Shown piece after piece: positions 57,775 through 64,000 of a DNA stretch of 64,000 nucleotides. Source of the stretch: Leptospira sp. (GTDB taxonomy: Bacteria > Spirochaetota > Leptospiria > Leptospirales > Leptospiraceae). Both the position numbers and the translations under genes were made by a program. Within the stretch, counting starts at the first letter, position 1; each line of letters begins with the position of its first letter. The notes under the pieces are model-generated. The model saw nothing but the letters and a program-made list of their open reading frames with translations, was not told the DNA's origin and did not search any database. The stretch is taken from NCBI GenBank assembly GCA_002786225.1, contig PEQN01000008.1, positions 1-64,000 of the forward strand, given 5' to 3'.

Positions 57775-58195
57775 ATTTTTCGCTTAAAAAGTCAAGCCAA
57801 TCCTTTTTCATTTTGAGAGCATTTCCTCTGCTTTCTTCTTTTATTGGATTAGATCCTGTAATTTTATTTAATGCATGAAACCAATGGTTATTGTTTTCTT
57901 TTAAATCGGAAACAATGAATGGAATTGCATCGAATCCAAGTGAGATAATCTGACGATATGCATAGTGGTTTATAATCTCACTGTAATTCGATGTAAACAT
58001 TATATCCTTAAGCCATTTTTCTTTTAGCTCATCAAACTCAACTTTAACTCTAGCGTAATGTAATCTCTTTACGATTATGCTTACTCCCGTTAGAGTATTT
58101 AATATTGGATTTTGCTCGCGTATAGAATAATATATAGATTTACGATTCCCTCTAAAGGTATCTTTTTGAGCAGGATAAGTTACTACAGATGTCAT
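57746..58195 (-). CDS. small helical protein of the operon (conserved in similar clusters)
   Basis: 149 residues, helix-rich. The segment around residues 62-125 (MFTSNYSEIINHYAYRQIISLG...AIPFIVSDL, then HWFHALNKITG.NP) is a pattern I recall as conserved in bacterial proteins commonly paired with the Cys/His protein that follows. It may be an immunity or adaptor partner of it, but the sequence does not tell. Start overlaps the TIGR04255 stop by 4 bases (ATGA). Confidence 0.55.
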   Translation of the reverse strand: MTSVVTYPAQKDTFRGNRKSIYYSIREQNPILNTLTGVSIIVKRLHYARVKVEFDELKEKWLKDIMFTSNYSEIINHYAYRQIISLGFDAIPFIVSDLKENNNHWFHALNKITGSNPIKEESRGNALKMKKDWLDFLSEKYDGIENIAY

Positions 58196-58920
58196 ACAAA
58201 TAGCTCCCTAGTTTTTTGTGTTATGCAACTTTCAAATATTTCATTTTTTATTTTTCTTATTTCATTAAAATTAAGTTCGAAGTCCTTAATTGAATTTTCG
58301 ATTTTGTTATCCTGGAATACATTTATGTCAAGAAATATCGGAAGCTTCCCCTCATTAAGGGGACCTAAATATTCACTCATCACACATTGCCTTATATTAT
58401 CAGAGCAAGGAATATGCATTTGTAAGTAAAAATTTGCAAACGATTGTGGAAGTGAAGCAGGGATTGACGGAATTATTGTTAGATATTCTTCAAAATTACG
58501 AAATGGTATCTGTAAATTAATTTTATTTATATATCTAGTTGCAATAGCAGCAATTCTATTTGGTTTAAACAATTCATTATACCTTGACCAGTGATCTAGA
58601 AATTTAGAAAAGTGAATATCCCAATTCTTGTAAGATTTTACAATATTAAATGTGAAACCATCTAATCTTAATTGAATTTGCTCATTCTCTGATTCATTTA
58701 AAAATACGAAACCAATTAAATCAGAATTTGTTTGGCTCCCGACTTTGTTTTTAGTATCCAAACTGATGGAACTAGTAAAACTAAAGTTCTTTTTCTTTTT
58801 TGGATAATCATCTTTAATAAAGCCATGAAACAATTCTAAATCTTCAATACTTGAAATATTCAAATTTTCAACTTTTACATCAAAAATAGCTTCCTCAATA
58901 GGTGGATTTTTGTAATTCAT
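58192..58920 (-). CDS. TIGR04255 family protein
   Basis: 242 residues. The N-terminus NPPIEEAIFDVKVEN is the TIGR04255 signature; a scattered family of unknown role whose members are often beside other small unknown genes. No membrane helix or catalytic motif is visible. It is the third of five genes transcribed together on this strand. Confidence 0.75.
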   Translation of the reverse strand: MNYKNPPIEEAIFDVKVENLNISSIEDLELFHGFIKDDYPKKKKNFSFTSSISLDTKNKVGSQTNSDLIGFVFLNESENEQIQLRLDGFTFNIVKSYKNWDIHFSKFLDHWSRYNELFKPNRIAAIATRYINKINLQIPFRNFEEYLTIIPSIPASLPQSFANFYLQMHIPCSDNIRQCVMSEYLGPLNEGKLPIFLDINVFQDNKIENSIKDFELNFNEIRKIKNEIFESCITQKTRELFV

Positions 58921-58941
58921 TTTACTGGTAATCTTTTTATC

Positions 58942-59223
58942 TTAATTTTCAAACTCTTCTAAGCTCATATCTAGATAATAAATTTGTCTTTTTAGATTAT
59001 ATAGTGTAATATATTCTATACCATTATCAATATAAACATTGAAATAACATAATGCTTTATTATCATTTTTACTTTTTTTAAAGAAGTATGAGTTGCAATC
59101 TCCAAGATATCCATAACTTGTCTTTAAATTTTCTTGGTAAAATTGACCAAATGAATATTTTCCCAGGATTAGATTTTTAACTGTTTCCCATTTATACCAT
59201 TTATCTTTATCTAAATCTCCCAT
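58942..59223 (-). CDS. small unknown protein of the operon
   Basis: 93 residues with many Tyr/Lys/Asn, strand-like (YFNVYIDNGIEYITLYNLK). No family recognised. Fifteen bases downstream of the 155-residue gene and 21 bases upstream of TIGR04255. Confidence 0.5.
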   Translation of the reverse strand: MGDLDKDKWYKWETVKNLILGKYSFGQFYQENLKTSYGYLGDCNSYFFKKSKNDNKALCYFNVYIDNGIEYITLYNLKRQIYYLDMSLEEFEN

Positions 59224-59238
59224 CCGTAAAATTTAAAA

Positions 59239-59706
59239 TTACAAAATTGATGATTTACTATTCTCTAATTGAGTAATTCTTTCTAATAAATTAAAAACAT
59301 CGATTTTTAAAATATTTAGAGATTCGTGAGTATTGGCTAATTCTTGCCTTAAAGATTTTATTACTTTTTCTTTTTCTTCAGCTTCTGCATTCCCAAAGAT
59401 ATATGTAATCTGTCTATATAACCCCCACCATTCCTCCATGCCACTTTCACCTAACTGATAGAGGATTGTGGAAAAATCTATTTCGTTACTTGATAAATAG
59501 TTAGAATAGATTTCAAAAAGTTTATTTTTAGCATCTTGACGAGAATTACTCCAAGCAAAAAATCCCAATTCTAGCCCAGCTACTGAAAATCCTGGAGCTC
59601 CACTGGGACCATCAGATTCATAGACAAGATAATGAAGCTCAAAGTTATTATGATTTGTAAAACCTGTAACTTTCCCAATTTCAATGATGTCCCTTAATTG
59701 TATCAT
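59239..59706 (-). CDS. unknown protein with C-terminal coiled coil, first gene of the operon
   Basis: 155 residues. Residues 1-100 are soluble and mixed; the C-terminus (about 105-155: EEKEKVIKSLRQELANTH ... FNLLERITQLENS) is a coiled coil. No known domain. AT-rich upstream sequence (59707-59948, no gene) likely holds the operon promoter. Confidence 0.5.
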   Translation of the reverse strand: MIQLRDIIEIGKVTGFTNHNNFELHYLVYESDGPSGAPGFSVAGLELGFFAWSNSRQDAKNKLFEIYSNYLSSNEIDFSTILYQLGESGMEEWWGLYRQITYIFGNAEAEEKEKVIKSLRQELANTHESLNILKIDVFNLLERITQLENSKSSIL

Positions 59707-59948
59707 TCTTTATAATTTCCTATACGGAATCTTAGTTTACCTTTATTATCTTTTCATTTCAATAATTAGATAATAATAATAGCAATTAAAAAATATTATT
59801 TTTAATAAAATTCGAATTGAAAACCGTTCTCTATTGGATGGATTTGAAGCCTTGTTCTTTTTTTGAAACATGAACTTCTACTAATCCAGTATTATCCAAC
59901 CTACCGGTCGACAAATTACACTATTTTTAGCAATTTTTGTCAACTTGG

Positions 59949-60446
59949 TTACTTAGCGCATAGAATGAGCAAACAGCATACTTTCTTAATAAATGGAAAG
60001 ATGAAATGCATAAAGAGTATTATAAACCATAAAACCATAAAAACAGAAGGGATATGCCTTTCTAATTTTCCAGAAAAATTACATTGTTTTAGGTAAAATT
60101 TATTGTCGTGATATCGGTATAGCTTCGCAACTTTGATGTATTTTTCGATGTTCTTAGCTCTCTTCATTCTTAGATCGATATATTCTTTAGTTCTTTTGCA
60201 GCTAATGAACCAAATGAAACACATTACAATATTGAAGGCTATCAGAGAAAAGAACAGGGTCTGTAACTCAATATTATCTTCTCGGAACATTTCATTATTT
60301 AAGAGAAAAGAAGATCCGGATAGAAATAATCCTTCTACGGATATAAAAAATTTTTGCTTGGTCCAGTATTGATTATCCCAATAGGTAATTTGATCGGAAA
60401 CAATCTCATATTCTTTCAAGAGTATATCTTTTTTGCGTATTATCAT
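59949..60446 (-). CDS. small membrane protein of four predicted helices
   Basis: 165 residues. N-terminal charged helix, then hydrophobic stretches around 30-50, 60-85 and 130-155, separated by a cytosolic helix with KRTKEYIDLRMKRAKNIEKYI. The layout (soluble N-terminus, membrane pair, linker, membrane pair) recalls small effector-type membrane proteins of bacterial conflict systems, such as SLATT- or RipA-like proteins, but I cannot assign it. It lies 242 bases upstream of the five-gene operon on the same strand. Confidence 0.5.
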   Translation of the reverse strand: MIIRKKDILLKEYEIVSDQITYWDNQYWTKQKFFISVEGLFLSGSSFLLNNEMFREDNIELQTLFFSLIAFNIVMCFIWFISCKRTKEYIDLRMKRAKNIEKYIKVAKLYRYHDNKFYLKQCNFSGKLERHIPSVFMVLWFIILFMHFIFPFIKKVCCLLILCAK

Positions 60447-60543
60447 TTTTTTAGATTAGTTAATAATCGGAATGAATTAAGGAAAGTTAGAGTAAATATT
60501 GAGATTTTCCCTTATTTTGGTTTCGTGAAGCAATTTTCTAAAA

Positions 60544-60799
60544 TTATGGGAAGCTACGATATTTACTTTGTATTGGGAGGGAATCTCGGTATTCTTCCAT
60601 CTCTCGATTAATTCTTACCCTAGATTCATCAACTACCTTCTTGTATTCTGGATCATCTGTAAGGACGGTCACATTTTCCTTTCCAAAGATAGTGAATAGA
60701 TCTTCCAATTCCATAGCAAAAATTGACCCACCGATTTGAGCTTGGATCTACGTCCGCAATGATCTTTGCATTGCAGAAACCAGAAGGCTTGGTGAGTCG
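60544..60799 (-). pseudogene. probable frameshifted gene fragment
   Basis: One frame (60799 down to about 60725) and then another (to TAA at 60544-60546) give a coherent-looking peptide (CNAKIIADVDPSSNRW... then AMELEDLFTIFGKENVTVLTDD...), joined across a run of five T. No start codon at the 5' end, where a stop precedes it. An ATG at 60714 would give a 56-residue ORF. Resembles a decayed gene; family not recognised. Confidence 0.35.
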
Positions 60800-60812
60800 T
60801 TACCAATTTAGA

Positions 60813-60835
60813 CGTTTTCAAATCGTTTGAAAACG
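60813..60835. repeat. perfect palindrome
   Basis: CGTTTTCAAA at 60813-60822 with its complement at 60826-60835, 3-base centre, upstream of the lipoprotein gene. Possible operator or hairpin. Confidence 0.4.
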
Positions 60836-60935
60836 CTATCAATTATCTAGAGACTGAATCCCTCTCATCTAACCCCTCATTTTCCCCCTTGACCTTACAG
60901 GGAGTAGACTTTACCCTTACACAAGAGGTAACTAG

Positions 60936-61301
60936 ATGATCCGAAAAACAATAATTCCATTCATTTTACTTATGTGTCTATTAACCGGATGCGAAGAATT
61001 TGCGAATATGCAAAAGGAAAACGCCATTTTCGATGTTGCGGAGCACCAGGACATGGCCAAGTCTGAGTTTGCGAAGAGGTATAAGGATTATGGGTTTAGA
61101 TGTGACCTCAAAAAAGGAATTGATTATTGCTCATTCCAAACACCCCAAGCAACAATTTTCCCTGATTTTAGAGGAGAGAGGTTAATTCATTTGTATATAA
61201 CAGATATAACCAATAAACCAAAATTTGATGATAAAGGAATTTATTTTTTTAATCTACCTACTTATCCAATAAATCAAAAAAAAGTAACGATTATAACATA
61301 A
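60936..61301 (+). CDS. lipoprotein, frameshifted near its 3' end
   Basis: Signal peptide with lipobox LLTGC at Cys19, 121 residues as read. The gene stops just after an A8 run (61265-61272). If one A is added the frame opens to TAA at 61397-61399 with about 35 more residues (SYEGNVPGWKNVYIQLK...), so the intact protein would be about 155 residues. Mature part has Cys pairs in FRCDLK and DYCSF. Function unknown. It has a terminator at 61434. Confidence 0.6.
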   Translation: MIRKTIIPFILLMCLLTGCEEFANMQKENAIFDVAEHQDMAKSEFAKRYKDYGFRCDLKKGIDYCSFQTPQATIFPDFRGERLIHLYITDITNKPKFDDKGIYFFNLPTYPINQKKVTIIT

Positions 61302-61433
61302 GTTATGAAGGGAATGTTCCGGGATGGAAAAATGTCTATATCCAGTTAAAATCTCTAAAAGAAAAAGTTATAAGTAACGCCTATTTTTCCAAAGAATAAT
61401 ATTCATTTCGTTTATTAAATTGTAAGATATCCT

Positions 61434-61459
61434 GAAGCCTGCTTTAGCAGGTTTTTTTA
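61434..61459 (+). terminator. rho-independent terminator
   Basis: CCTGC-TTTA-GCAGG stem-loop (61438-61451) followed by seven T (61452-61458), downstream of the lipoprotein gene. Confidence 0.85.
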
Positions 61460-61516
61460 TTTCCGACTTTATAAAAAAATTCCGATATATAAAATATAAA
61501 AAATATAATTTTTATA

Positions 61517-61545
61517 TTGACAGAAAAAACATCTGCTATTAATGT
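61517..61545 (+). promoter_or_regulatory. promoter of the RHH-like gene
   Basis: TTGACA at 61517-61522, 17-base spacer, weak -10 TAATGT at 61540-61545. The ATG at 61555 is only 9 bases further, so the longer start is less plausible than the TTG at 61576. Confidence 0.45.
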
Positions 61546-61575
61546 TACTTTATTATGAATAAGGAGGTAACGGAA

Positions 61576-61764
61576 TTGGCGGCTGATAACTTAATTCAAG
61601 TAAGATTAAATCCAGAATTAGTCAAAGATGCAAAAGTTGTTTTCGTAAAATCTTTTGAAAAAGATTATGATACGAATAATAACTTAGCAAATGAGATATT
61701 TCGATGGTTCATTGAATCTCATAAGAAAGTCGCTGATGGTGCAAAGAAGCAGAAGTCAGCATAA
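61576..61764 (+). CDS. ribbon-helix-helix-like small protein
   Basis: About 62 residues. The strand LIQVRLNPELVKDAKVVF and the two following helices fit a RelB/DinJ-like ribbon-helix-helix DNA-binding antitoxin. The TTG at 61576 is placed 8 bases after AAGGAGG; the ATG at 61555 lies upstream of this Shine-Dalgarno and would encode it. No toxin gene lies next to it. The gap to 62051 holds a 7-bp inverted repeat (61888-61894/61914-61920) and a promoter. Confidence 0.55.
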   Translation: MAADNLIQVRLNPELVKDAKVVFVKSFEKDYDTNNNLANEIFRWFIESHKKVADGAKKQKSA

Positions 61765-61994
61765 ATAATTCTTCCTGTAATTTGGTTATGTCCCAAAAAG
61801 ATTTCCAAATTCTGCATTCATTTGGCAAAATAAGCTAAATGAGACAGAAAAAGTGGAAAAACCTTAATACGACATAATATAAATTATGGGAAGTGACCAT
61901 TCATTCCAGAGAGACTTCCCGGTCGGAATCAATAAAATATTTCCAGTTGGAATATATTTCATATAAATGTAATGAAAAATACACATAAAAGTTT

Positions 61995-62023
61995 TTGACA
62001 AGATTAGAAAGAAAAAACATACT
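61995..62023 (+). promoter_or_regulatory. promoter of the lipoprotein gene
   Basis: TTGACA at 61995-62000, 17-base spacer, CATACT at 62018-62023, 28 bases upstream of the ATG, which has AGGAGA as Shine-Dalgarno. Confidence 0.5.
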
Positions 62024-62051
62024 TGTATGATCTAAATTCTAGGAGAATATA

Positions 62052-62504
62052 ATGTTTCGATTAACTACAGCAATGATGATTTTGGCTCTAGGTCTTTCAT
62101 TCAATTGCGGAAAAGAAGAACCTGTTGAGGAAGCTACAGAAGAAGTATCGGCAAGTGCTGGTTCAGGAAGTGGATCTAACTCTAAAGTTAAGGCATACGA
62201 AGATTTCGTAACAAAATTTTGTGCTCTTACTGAGAAAATGAAGACTGCATCTGCTACAGATTCTGTTGCACTAGCTAAGGACTTTGCTTCTGACTCAGCA
62301 ACTTTCAAGACTATGACTACTGATATGAATGATCTGAAAGCTGCTTCTTCTGATGACCAAAAAGCAAAAATTGATGCTGCCAACAAAAAAGGAGCTGCTT
62401 GTGCTTCTTCTGCTGCGGGAACAAAAATTTCTGCTCCAGATATCAAAAAAGAAATTCCTAAAGAAATTCCAAAAAGCGTTCCAACTAAACTACCTGGAAT
62501 GTAA
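62052..62504 (+). CDS. small lipoprotein with low-complexity linker
   Basis: 150 residues. Signal peptide with relaxed lipobox SFNC (Cys19). After it, an acidic and Ser/Gly linker (EEATEEVSASAGSGSGS), then a helical domain with two Cys (FCALTEKMK and GAACASSA), and a Lys/Pro-rich end with KEIPKEIP-type repeats. Typical of abundant Leptospira lipoproteins; role unknown. Own promoter and terminator. Confidence 0.65.
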   Translation: MFRLTTAMMILALGLSFNCGKEEPVEEATEEVSASAGSGSGSNSKVKAYEDFVTKFCALTEKMKTASATDSVALAKDFASDSATFKTMTTDMNDLKAASSDDQKAKIDAANKKGAACASSAAGTKISAPDIKKEIPKEIPKSVPTKLPGM

Positions 62505-62525
62505 GAATTTTTCTTAAAGATTACT

Positions 62526-62568
62526 GCGAGTGTAGCACAGAGTATTGCTCTATTGCTATGCTCGTTTT
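62526..62568 (+). terminator. terminator of the lipoprotein gene
   Basis: Imperfect stem 62526-62537 with 62553-62564 (GCGAG..TAGCA / TGCTA..CTCG) and an inner AGAG/CTCT pair, followed by TTTT. Confidence 0.65.
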
Positions 62569-62653
62569 ACCACTTTCCCATTCATTTTGAATTTCCTCAC
62601 TACTTCTTTATTTAGTTCTTGATTTCATCTAAAGTATATTACTAACATAAGGC

Positions 62654-63391
62654 ATGCGTATTGAGTGGAAAATTTGTCTGACTTTTTTACTGCTTGCGAT
62701 TGCATTTCGATACTCAGAATCACAAAATAAGTCTGAAACTGAAAATTCTTCACAAATCCCTTTACATAAAACTAAAAATCCTTCTGCACAGATTGATAAC
62801 TATCTACAACTCGAACCAAATGTAAGCCAAAAGGATATAGCCTTACAAGAATTTGCAAGGGAAATGAGGAAGAAGGAATTATCCTACGCAGAATCCTGGA
62901 TTCCCAATTATGGCGAGACTACTGCAGGACAGTCTATTCATTGGCTTATGGATTGTTCCAATACTGCTAGGTACACTTACCAGGAAATCTACCAAAAGCA
63001 AATACCCCGAACATCCCTCGATCAGTATTTATTTGCCAAAAGGCAGAGTCTATTTTATCCTATTGTATGGGAAAAAGAGAAAGATCTTACACGGAAGATC
63101 ATATTAAAAAAACTCCAACCAGGTGATCTTCTCTTTTGGAAGAATACTACCAATGTGCACACCAATCCACCTATTTCACATGTGATGATTTATTTGGGAA
63201 GGGATAATTCGGACAAAATGTTCATGTTTGGAGCATCAACTTCAGCAAGGTCTCAAGATTCTCAAAAATCTGGAGGAATTGGAATCTATCCTTTCGATCC
63301 CTATTCAAAAATAGGATGTGTTAAAGATTCTTTAGGAGTTTGCTCGGTCTACAGTGAATTTGTAGGATGGGCTAGACTTCAGCTGGAATGA
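62654..63391 (+). CDS. exported NlpC/P60-like peptidase
   Basis: 245 residues. Signal peptide (IEWKICLTFLLLAIAF), then a linker, then an NlpC/P60-like domain: Cys in MDCSNTARYTY, LQPGDLLFWKN, and His in ISHVMIYLG. It should cleave peptide bonds in peptidoglycan (or an amide in a related substrate). Domain order and residues are good; no cell-wall anchoring repeats are seen. Single gene, starting with ATG after AAGGC. Confidence 0.75.
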   Translation: MRIEWKICLTFLLLAIAFRYSESQNKSETENSSQIPLHKTKNPSAQIDNYLQLEPNVSQKDIALQEFAREMRKKELSYAESWIPNYGETTAGQSIHWLMDCSNTARYTYQEIYQKQIPRTSLDQYLFAKRQSLFYPIVWEKEKDLTRKIILKKLQPGDLLFWKNTTNVHTNPPISHVMIYLGRDNSDKMFMFGASTSARSQDSQKSGGIGIYPFDPYSKIGCVKDSLGVCSVYSEFVGWARLQLE

Positions 63392-63667
63392 TTTTTCCTA
63401 GGAAAAGCCAGTGGACAATTTTAAAAGAAGATTTTTCCTGGTACAAGATTTGCATAAATAATAAGCAAAGTAGCTAATTCGTGGAACATTTGAGATTTGC
63501 TATGAGTACGAAATAAGCGAATTATGTAATTAATCAGCAATTTGCTCGCTTTCAAGGAGAGGCTAAACTCCCTCCTCCCTCAGAACAATCTTTGAATGAA
63601 TATTGATTTTCGAATTAGCAATCCTTGGTAACAAGGTAATATTAAATCATAATATAAGGCTCAAACT
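63392..63667. promoter_or_regulatory. upstream region of gltB
   Basis: No gene. A GGAG/CTCC-bearing stretch (63560-63580) and several AT-rich runs are present. I could not place a credible terminator, riboswitch or -35/-10 pair. Confidence 0.25.
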
Positions 63668-64000
63668 ATGGATAGAATACATTCCCTACCGCAACTGCCT
63701 GCTCTTGGTCCACAAGCCCAAGGTTTGTACGATCCTGCTTTAGATAAAGATTCCTGTGGTGTTGGATTTATTGCGAATATCAAAGGAAAGCGTTCTAGAG
63801 ATATCGTAGATAAAGGCATCAAGCTCATGTGCAATCTAGAGCATAGAGGTGCCGAAGGTGCAGACCCAAAAACTGGCGATGGGGCTGGTATTCTCATTCA
63901 GGTCCCAGATAAATTTTTCCGAAAAATCCTACCCTTTTCCCTGCCTCCAGAAGGAGAATATGGTGTCGGAGTTTTATATCTTCCTCAAGATAAGGAAGTA
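63668..64000 (+). CDS. gltB: glutamate synthase large subunit, N-terminal part (cut by window end)
   Basis: Incomplete: 111 codons lie in the window. ATG at 63668, then YDPALDKDSCGVGFI with the N-terminal nucleophile Cys30 (after a short propeptide) of class II glutamine amidotransferases, and LMCNLEHRGAEGADPKTGDG, a hallmark of GltB. It makes glutamate from glutamine and 2-oxoglutarate. The C-terminal domains lie outside. Confidence 0.92.
   Translation, partial: MDRIHSLPQLPALGPQAQGLYDPALDKDSCGVGFIANIKGKRSRDIVDKGIKLMCNLEHRGAEGADPKTGDGAGILIQVPDKFFRKILPFSLPPEGEYGVGVLYLPQDKEV

Noticed and set aside
60354..60611. 85-codon plus-strand ORF
   Set aside because: Partly antisense to the membrane protein gene and the pseudogene; no start context.

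Overview
The window looks like chromosomal DNA of a Leptospira-like spirochaete (family Leptospiraceae). This is inferred from AT-rich DNA throughout, many small lipoproteins with relaxed lipoboxes (for example LLTGC, IILSC, SFNCG), two membrane-bound class III nucleotide cyclases, Leptospira-style exported proteins of unknown function, and housekeeping genes that carry no sign of a plasmid or phage. No rRNA, tRNA, CRISPR array or transposase gene was seen.

1-15.4 kb: an outer-membrane beta-barrel protein, a DUF3293 protein, two overlapping fatty-acid desaturases, a cyclase, a small lipoprotein, DUF2855 and DUF5329 proteins, the small subunit of methylmalonyl-CoA mutase, a ferritin-like protein with a histone-like tail, a YceI-type lipoprotein, an M30-like metalloprotease and a leucine-rich-repeat lipoprotein. 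15.4-21.4 kb: a plus-strand surface-glycan cassette (nucleotidyltransferase-glycosyltransferase fusion, atypical epimerase, GT2, SGNH-like protein, multi-pass membrane protein). 21.4-27 kb: a minus-strand run of apt, an HtrA-type protease and a neighbouring protease-dead paralogue, then a separate Cys-rich protein and an ArnT-like glycosyltransferase. 27-33.6 kb: TetR, nucleotidyltransferase, lipoprotein, EpmB/KamA divergent from efp, mtnB, and an M61 peptidase. 33.7-33.9 kb: a gene-free stretch with strong RNA-like secondary structure. 34-46 kb: a DedA-ATP-grasp fusion, DinB-like protein, ECF sigma factor with NrsF-like anti-sigma, a second cyclase, hydrolase, htpX, NCS2-like permease, an SspB-like ClpXP adaptor, a CapD/FlaA1-type dehydratase and a STAS-zinc-ribbon protein. 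46.1-48 kb: thiC.

48.1-61.4 kb is the accessory part. Palindrome-rich repeats (three copies) surround and interrupt DUF1016 and staphylococcal-nuclease ORFs. Next come a one-polypeptide type IIG-like restriction-modification enzyme and an FRG-domain protein in one operon. YciI-like, TetR and glyoxalase-fold genes follow with decayed gene remnants between them. Then comes a compact five-gene minus-strand operon containing a TIGR04255-type protein, a small helical protein and a Cys/His (papain-like) predicted hydrolase. That operon, with the membrane protein just upstream, is my best candidate for an undescribed system, possibly a conflict or defence cassette; its function is not shown by the sequence.

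61.5-64 kb: a ribbon-helix-helix-like protein with a clear promoter and SD, a lipoprotein, an NlpC/P60-like exported hydrolase, and the start of gltB (glutamate synthase large subunit), cut by the window edge.
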